Shown here: one piece after another, positions 5,374 to 9,568 of the stretch
Position numbering within the stretch: the first letter of the stretch is position 1
Layout: each line of letters starts with the position of its first letter
Origin: Caulobacteraceae bacterium
GTDB taxonomy: Bacteria > Pseudomonadota > Alphaproteobacteria > Caulobacterales > Caulobacteraceae
Assembly: GCA_947479185.1 (NCBI GenBank)
Contig: CANJYY010000072.1
Span: 1 to 9,568, forward strand
Direction of reading: 5' to 3'
Length of the DNA stretch: 9,568 nucleotides
Translations under genes and position numbers: made by a program
Notes under the pieces: model-generated
What the model was told of the DNA's origin: nothing
The model's database searches: none
The model's input: the letters and a program-made list of their open reading frames with translations, nothing else

Positions 5374-6648
5374 ATGATGATTCCCCAGGACGTGGCCAAC
5401 ACCATCGTTGACCCGAAAGCCTACGCCGACGGCAAGCGCGTCGACGACGCCTTCAAGTGGCTGCGCGAGAACGCGCCGCTCGCCCAGGCCCAGCCCGAGG
5501 GCTTTGATCCCTTCTGGGTCGTGACCCGCTTCGCCGACATCCAGGAGATCGAGAAGCAGAACGACCTGTTCCACAACGGCGACCGGGCCACCGTGGTGAC
5601 GCCGATCGTCATGGACCAGAAGGTTCGCGCGATGACCGGCGGTTCACCGCACCTGGTCCGCTCGCTGGTCCAGATGGATAACCCCGACCACATGAACTAC
5701 CGGCGCCTGACCCAGGCCTGGTTCCTGCCGCAGAACATCCGCGGCCTTGAGGCGCGCATTCGTGAGATCGCCAAGGGTTTCGTCGACCGCATGGCCGCCA
5801 AGGGCGACCGCTGCGACTTCGCCCGCGACGTGGCCTTCCTCTATCCGCTGCACGTGATCATGGAGGTCCTCGGCGTGCCGGAGATCGACGAGCCGCGCAT
5901 GCTCAAGCTGACCCAGGAACTGTTCGGCAGCGCCGACCCGGAACTGAACCGCAGCGGCTCGGCCATCACCGACGCCGACGCCGGCCTGGCCGCCGTGCAG
6001 GCCACGGTCATGGACTTCATGACCTACTTCAACGCCATGACCGAGGACCGCCGCGCCAACCCGCGCAATGACCTGGCCAGCGTGATCGCCAACGGCCAGA
6101 TCGAGGGCAAGCCGCTCGGCCACCTGGAAGCGATGAGCTACTACATCATCGCCGCCACGGCCGGCCACGACACCACCTCCAACACCACCTCCGGCGGCAT
6201 GTGGGCCCTGGCCCAGAACCCCGACCAGTTCGCCAAGGTGAAGGCCGACCTGTCGCTGATCCCGGGCCTGGTCGAGGAATCGATCCGCTGGGAAACGCCG
6301 GTGAAGCACTTCATGCGCACGGCCACCGCCGACGCCGAGGTCGCCGGCCAGAAGATCGCCAAGGGCGACTGGCTGCTGCTCAGCTATCCGTCCGGCAACC
6401 GCGACGAAGCGGCCTTCACCGACCCGTTCAAGTTCGACATCGAGCGCAGCCCGAACAAGCACGTCGCCTTCGGCTACGGCGCCCACGTCTGCCTCGGCCA
6501 GCACCTCGGCCGCATGGAAATGCGCGTCCTCTGGGAAGAGCTGCTGCCGCGCCTCGAAAGCGTCGAACTCGACGGCGAGCCCAAGCGGATGGAAGCCAGC
6601 TTCGTCTGCGGGCCAAAGTCGGTGCCGATCCGCTTCAAGATGACCTGA
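5374..6648 (+). CDS. Cytochrome P450, CYP108-like
   Basis: Soluble class I-type bacterial P450 of 424 residues, a heme monooxygenase. The I-helix oxygen-activation motif AGHDTT is at 263-268, ExxR is Glu302-Arg305, and the heme-binding loop FGYGAHVCLG is at 367-376 with Cys374 as the iron ligand. Recalled resemblance to CYP108A1 (P450terp, alpha-terpineol hydroxylase, about 428 residues) runs the whole length, for example YPLHVIMEVLGVPE and DEPRMLKLTQELFG (157-185), ATAGHDTTS, and GPKSVPIRF at the end. Known CYP108 members hydroxylate monoterpenoids and alkylaromatics such as p-cymene, so a small hydrophobic substrate is likely but not proven. The upstream TetR is divergent. No 2Fe-2S ferredoxin or ferredoxin reductase gene is adjacent, unlike the P450terp cluster; a rubredoxin is. 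Start chosen by the AGGAAG site. Confidence 0.95.
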   Translation: MMIPQDVANTIVDPKAYADGKRVDDAFKWLRENAPLAQAQPEGFDPFWVVTRFADIQEIEKQNDLFHNGDRATVVTPIVMDQKVRAMTGGSPHLVRSLVQMDNPDHMNYRRLTQAWFLPQNIRGLEARIREIAKGFVDRMAAKGDRCDFARDVAFLYPLHVIMEVLGVPEIDEPRMLKLTQELFGSADPELNRSGSAITDADAGLAAVQATVMDFMTYFNAMTEDRRANPRNDLASVIANGQIEGKPLGHLEAMSYYIIAATAGHDTTSNTTSGGMWALAQNPDQFAKVKADLSLIPGLVEESIRWETPVKHFMRTATADAEVAGQKIAKGDWLLLSYPSGNRDEAAFTDPFKFDIERSPNKHVAFGYGAHVCLGQHLGRMEMRVLWEELLPRLESVELDGEPKRMEASFVCGPKSVPIRFKMT

Positions 6649-6672
6649 GCGCCCTGACCCGCGTCGCCGACC

Positions 6673-7287
6673 CTATTCCGGAGCCGGAAGGGGCGTCGGC
6701 GGCGCGGGCGGCGGCGGGGCGGTGATCGCCGCATTGAGGATGTCCATCACCCGCTGCAGCCCTTCGGACATCCCGGGGTCCACGGCGTGGATCGCGATGC
6801 TGTACTTGGCCGAGGTGTCGCTGCTGCGGGTGTTCTCCTTGTGCGAGGATACCGAGCCGGCGATGTTCAGCTTGGCGCTGCCGGAGCCCCAGCGCTGCCG
6901 GACCTCCAGCGAGCCGCTGATCGAGGAGTCGCTCGACTCGACGGAGGCGGAGGCCGTGCGCACCTCCATCTCGAAGGTCACGTCGACAGTCTTGATCTGC
7001 AGGGCGGGCACCGAAACCATCGAGATCAGCGGGAAGTCGGCGACGACCTGGTCAACCTGACCCGGCACGGTCGGACTGGGGCGGGTGAAGCCGAAGCGCG
7101 CCATGCGTATCGCGCCAACCGCATTGGGGTCTTCAGAGTCCTCATCGGGCGGCAGGAAGCCGATCTCGCGAATGAAGTCGGCCGTGATGTTGGCCAGCAT
7201 CTTGGACGCCTCGCCAGAGGCCGTGAGGGGTGCGGCGATGAGCATGGCGAGCGGCAGGTTGGTGAACTCTTCGGCGGTCTGGGTCAT
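6673..7287 (-). CDS. DUF2589 domain-containing protein (canonical copy)
   Basis: Protein of 204 residues and unknown function. It begins with a soluble helical segment (about 8-44), then a beta-rich core. PLISMVSVPALQIKTVDVTFEMEV (86-109) and the SHKENTRSSDTSAKYSIAIHA segment (148-168) followed by GMSEGLQRVMDILN (172-185) are the conserved DUF2589 signatures as I recall them. It ends in a proline tail (190-204). There is no signal peptide or membrane segment, so it is probably cytoplasmic. ATG 7287 starts the frame, with AAAGG about 12 bases upstream, a little far. It lies 33 bases downstream of a second, divergent DUF2589 gene on the same strand, almost certainly the same operon, and converges on the P450 gene with a 24-base gap. 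Confidence 0.85.
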   Translation of the reverse strand: MTQTAEEFTNLPLAMLIAAPLTASGEASKMLANITADFIREIGFLPPDEDSEDPNAVGAIRMARFGFTRPSPTVPGQVDQVVADFPLISMVSVPALQIKTVDVTFEMEVRTASASVESSDSSISGSLEVRQRWGSGSAKLNIAGSVSSHKENTRSSDTSAKYSIAIHAVDPGMSEGLQRVMDILNAAITAPPPPAPPTPLPAPE

Positions 7288-7320
7288 GGTCGGGACGTGC
7301 CTTTCTCGGGTGGCGGCGGA

Positions 7321-8022
7321 TCAGGTCTTGGGCTTTTCCCGCGGGATGCGGTCGGGGACCGGCGCGCCCTTGCCCTTCGCGTCGGGCGACGGGGTTGGCG
7401 GGTCGCCCTTCCCGGGCGTGACGGGCGGCGGTGAGGGTGTATCGCCCTTTCGCGGACCCGGCGGGGTGTCCGGGCCGGGCTCCGGCGGCGGCGCGGGTGG
7501 CGGCGATTTCGGGCCGGGATCGCCAGGGGGGCGATAGCCCTGCGTCTTGACCACCTCATCGATCAGACGGGCCAGCCCCTCGGGCATGTCCAGACATTCG
7601 ACCAGCAGGGTGACATCAGCGGTGGTTCCGCGGCCGTCCGCCGCGCCGCTCGCCGCCGGATTGACCGTCAGGCTGCGCCGCGTGGCCGTGCGCGGATCGA
7701 CTCCGGTGCGGGTTTCGCCGGGCGCCGGCCCCTCGTCGTGCAGGTCGCCCAGCTCCATGCTGAACTTCACCTCGACCTGCCGGATCCGCATCGCCGTGTG
7801 GGGCACCAGGGCCATCAACGGGGCGGCGTAGACGTCCTCATCGCCCGGCCTGGCGCCAGGCCGGATCGAGGGGATTCGCAGGTCCAGCGTCCTGGGCCGC
7901 CCCTCGTCGTCGAGAAACCCGGCCAGACCCTCGAGCTGGCCGCGCGCGACCAGCGTCTGGGCGTCGGCGACCGAGCCGGCGATGGCTTCCACAAGCGATT
8001 GAAGCGACACGAAACCGGGCAT
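7321..8022 (-). CDS. Divergent DUF2589-like protein with a proline-rich repeat tail
   Basis: Protein of 233 residues and unknown function. Its order of elements parallels the next gene: an N-terminal helix SLQSLVEAIAGSVADAQTLV (6-25), then APLMALVPHTAMRIRQVEVKFSMEL (67-91), aligning with the PLISMV...FEMEV block, then DMPEGLARLIDEV (145-157), aligning with GMSEGLQRVMDIL. The SHKENTR...AKY segment is missing and replaced by an Ala/Gly/Thr linker. Residues 164-233 are a Pro/Gly/Lys/Asp tail, partly in 13-residue repeats, probably disordered. The frame opens at 8082, but ATG 8022 (MPGFVSLQ) is preferred since homology starts there. First gene of a two-gene operon; it diverges from the NCS2 permease. 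The two proteins may form a mixed complex, which is inference. Confidence 0.75.
   Translation of the reverse strand: MPGFVSLQSLVEAIAGSVADAQTLVARGQLEGLAGFLDDEGRPRTLDLRIPSIRPGARPGDEDVYAAPLMALVPHTAMRIRQVEVKFSMELGDLHDEGPAPGETRTGVDPRTATRRSLTVNPAASGAADGRGTTADVTLLVECLDMPEGLARLIDEVVKTQGYRPPGDPGPKSPPPAPPPEPGPDTPPGPRKGDTPSPPPVTPGKGDPPTPSPDAKGKGAPVPDRIPREKPKT
7333..7449 (-). repeat. Three-copy 39-base tandem repeat in the DUF2589-like tail
   Basis: Encodes a 13-residue period starting at Lys192, Lys205 and Lys218: KGDTPSPPPVTPG, KGDPPTPSPDAKG, then a degenerate KGAPVPDRIPREK. Each unit opens with an AAAGGGCGA-like or AAGGGCG-like DNA word. The third copy has diverged, so the array is old or under weak constraint. 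Confidence 0.55.
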
Positions 8023-8043
8023 GCGGCCCCCCAAGGACGCGCG

Positions 8044-8072
8044 TTGAAAACCACCGGTACGCGAAATATCCA
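8044..8072 (+). promoter_or_regulatory. Candidate promoter of the NCS2 permease gene
   Basis: TTGAAA (8044-8049), a 17-base spacer and TATCCA (8067-8072) match a sigma-70-type promoter moderately well. Transcription would start near 8079, giving a leader of about 83 bases. No purine-riboswitch-like fold was recognised in that leader. The rest of the 139-base divergent region (8023-8161) must also hold the promoter of the leftward DUF2589 operon, for which no clear match was found. Confidence 0.4.
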
Positions 8073-8161
8073 CTCCACACAACCGGAAGAGTCGCGATCG
8101 CCCGGCTTGCCCTCGACGCGGGCGCCGCTACCCTGACCGCCTGTCGTCCGGGGGCGCGGTG

Positions 8162-9481
8162 ATGCTCGAGCGTTTCTTCAGGTTGCGGGAAAACGGCACG
8201 GCCGTGCGGACCGAGGTGATGGCGGGTCTGACGACCTTCCTGACCATGGCCTACATCATCCTCGTCAACCCGACGATCCTGGCCGACGCGGGCATGCCGG
8301 CGGCAGGCGCGGCGGCGGCCACCTGCCTGGCGGCGGCCTTCGGCTCGATCATGATGGGGCTGGTCGCCAACTACCCCATCGCGCTCGCCCCCGGGATGGG
8401 GCTGAACGCCTATTTCACCTACACCGTGGTCAAGGGCATGGGCCTGCCGTGGGAGACGGCGCTCGGCTGCGTCTTCCTGTCGGGGGTGCTGTTCCTGATC
8501 CTGACGGTCAGCGGCGTGCGGCGGCTGATCGTCGGGGCCATCCCGACCTCGCTCTATGCGGCCATCGCCGCCGGCATCGGCCTGTTCATCGCCTTCATCG
8601 GTCTCAAGGGCGCGAGCATCGTCGTGGCCGACCCGGCGACCACGGTGGCGCTGGGCGACCTGACCACGCCGACGGCGGCGCTGGCGCTGTTCGGCCTGGT
8701 GCTGACCGGCGCCCTGCTGGCCTGGCGGATCCGCGCGGCCATGCTGGTGGGGATCCTAGCCACCACGGCCCTGGCCTGGGCCGTCGGGGCCGTGCACTGG
8801 ACGCCGGTCGACTACAGCCTCGAGGCGCTCACCTCGACCGCCTTCCGCCTCGACATTCCCACTGCGCTCGGCGTCGGCGGCAAGGGCGCGGCCATGGCCC
8901 TGATCGAGATCGTCGTGGTGTTCCTGTTCGTCGACCTGTTCGACAATGTCGGCACCCTGGTGGCGGTGACCCGGCGCGCGGGCCTGTCGGCGCCGGACGG
9001 ATCCATCCCGCGCCTCAACCGCATCCTGCTGACCGACGCGGCGGCGGCCATCTTCGGCTCGCTGGCTGGCACGACCACCACCACCAGCTATATCGAGAGC
9101 GCCGCCGGGGTCGCCGCGGGCGGCCGCACCGGCCTGACCGCGGTGGTCGTCGGCCTGCTGTTCCTCGTCGCCCTGGTGTTCGCACCGTTCGCCCAGATCA
9201 TCCCGGCGGCGGCCACCGCCCCGGCCCTGATCCTTGTCGGCGCCCTGATGATGGCCCCGCTGGCGGCCAGCGACTGGGACGACCCGCTGGTGGCCATTCC
9301 CGGCTTCCTGACGCTGATCGCCATCCCGCTGACCTTCTCGATCGCCAACGGCCTGGCCTTCGGCATCGTCGCCTACGCCCTGCTGAAACTGGCCCGCGGA
9401 CAGGCCCGCGCCGGCGACTGGATGCTCTACCTGCTGGCGGTCCTGTTCATCGCCCGCTTTATCTGGCTGGCGGTGGGGTAG
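8162..9481 (+). CDS. NCS2-family purine permease (AzgA/PbuG type)
   Basis: Inner-membrane transporter of 439 residues, probably importing guanine, hypoxanthine or adenine by proton symport. The AzgA-type start RFFRLRENGTAVRTEVMAGL leads into the first membrane segment (about 19-40). PGMGLNAYFTY (77-87) is the conserved TM3 substrate-site motif, FVDLFDNVGTLVAVTRRAG (256-274) the TM8 motif, and TTTTTSYIESAAGVAAGGRTG (304-324) the TM10 region. Around 12-14 hydrophobic segments are present, the usual number for the fold. ATG 8162 is preferred, but the GTG immediately before it (8159) is equally possible and changes the protein by one residue. It stands alone, followed 46 bases later by a tRNA gene. 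The exact purine cannot be decided from sequence. Confidence 0.92.
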   Translation: MLERFFRLRENGTAVRTEVMAGLTTFLTMAYIILVNPTILADAGMPAAGAAAATCLAAAFGSIMMGLVANYPIALAPGMGLNAYFTYTVVKGMGLPWETALGCVFLSGVLFLILTVSGVRRLIVGAIPTSLYAAIAAGIGLFIAFIGLKGASIVVADPATTVALGDLTTPTAALALFGLVLTGALLAWRIRAAMLVGILATTALAWAVGAVHWTPVDYSLEALTSTAFRLDIPTALGVGGKGAAMALIEIVVVFLFVDLFDNVGTLVAVTRRAGLSAPDGSIPRLNRILLTDAAAAIFGSLAGTTTTTSYIESAAGVAAGGRTGLTAVVVGLLFLVALVFAPFAQIIPAAATAPALILVGALMMAPLAASDWDDPLVAIPGFLTLIAIPLTFSIANGLAFGIVAYALLKLARGQARAGDWMLYLLAVLFIARFIWLAVG

Positions 9482-9527
9482 CGCCGGGCCAATCTTTCCG
9501 CTATTGACCCGCCTCCGCCAGCGATCC

Positions 9528-9568
9528 GCACCCGTAGCTCAGCTGGATAGAGCGTTGCCCTCCGAAGG
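9528..9568 (+). tRNA. tRNA-Arg (anticodon CCG), 5' part, cut by the right edge
   Basis: The first 41 bases fit a tRNA: acceptor strand GCACCCG, TA, D-stem GCTC with loop AGCTGGATA and GAGC, a G, then anticodon stem TTGCC and loop CTCCGAA with the beginning of its partner strand (GG). Positions 34-36 read CCG, which decodes the arginine codon CGG. The layout matches other bacterial tRNA-Arg genes. The variable, T-arm and 3' acceptor parts lie outside the window. Confidence 0.9.

Noticed and set aside
5644..6504. Leftward open frame of 286 codons opposite the P450
   Set aside because: Antisense to the conserved P450 core, with biased Val/Gly/His composition and no motif.
6649..6672. Possible bidirectional terminator between the P450 and DUF2589 genes
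   Set aside because: The 24-base gap shows no stem-loop or T-run.
8079..8161. Purine riboswitch ahead of the NCS2 permease
   Set aside because: The predicted leader of about 83 bases shows no recognisable three-way junction with the conserved loop sequences, and the alphaproteobacterial context makes it unlikely.
8449..9507. Rightward 352-codon frame overlapping the NCS2 permease
   Set aside because: A +1-frame shadow; arginine/glycine/proline-rich with no membrane segments, while the overlapped frame encodes a clear transporter.
9500..9509. GCTATTGACC as promoter element for the tRNA gene
   Set aside because: TTGACC is too close to the tRNA 5' end to be a -35, and GCTATTGA is a poor -10 with no matching -35 upstream; the tRNA may have a promoter not recognised here.

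Overview
The window is about 70% GC, densely packed and chromosomal in character. Its gene set suggests an alphaproteobacterium, most likely Caulobacteraceae (Caulobacter, Phenylobacterium or Brevundimonas). The clues are a CYP108-type P450, an NDUFS6-like zinc-finger protein, a DUF1214/DUF1254 pair, a second MurC-like ligase and leaderless-looking promoters. The genus is inferred, not read directly. No insertion sequence, phage gene, CRISPR array or other mobile element was seen.

Left part (1-2226). A MurC/Mpl-like Mur ligase, cut by the left edge, is transcribed leftward. It diverges from an S66-family LD-carboxypeptidase, and the two together suggest a cytoplasmic peptidoglycan-recycling module. 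The carboxypeptidase runs tail-to-tail, with a 5-base gap, into a small leftward CHCC zinc-finger protein.

Centre left (2329-4621). An ABC-transporter ATPase without an adjacent permease is followed 24 bases later by two small membrane-anchored proteins, DUF1214 then DUF1254, whose genes overlap by ATGA. The last of these converges on a rubredoxin gene so tightly that one CTAG holds both stop codons.

Centre right (4439-6648). Rubredoxin and a TetR regulator form a leftward operon. A CYP108-family cytochrome P450, resembling the terpineol hydroxylase P450terp, diverges from it. A 30-base imperfect palindrome lies in the shared control region. The simplest reading is a TetR-controlled oxidation locus for a small hydrophobic substrate, with rubredoxin as possible redox partner.

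Right part (6673-9568). Two tandem leftward DUF2589 proteins of unknown function, one canonical and one divergent with a proline-rich repeat tail, diverge from an AzgA-type NCS2 purine permease. The window ends inside a tRNA-Arg(CCG) gene.

No clearly new defence or mobile system is visible. The parts most worth following up are the P450/TetR/rubredoxin locus, the DUF2589 pair and the unusual Mur ligase.
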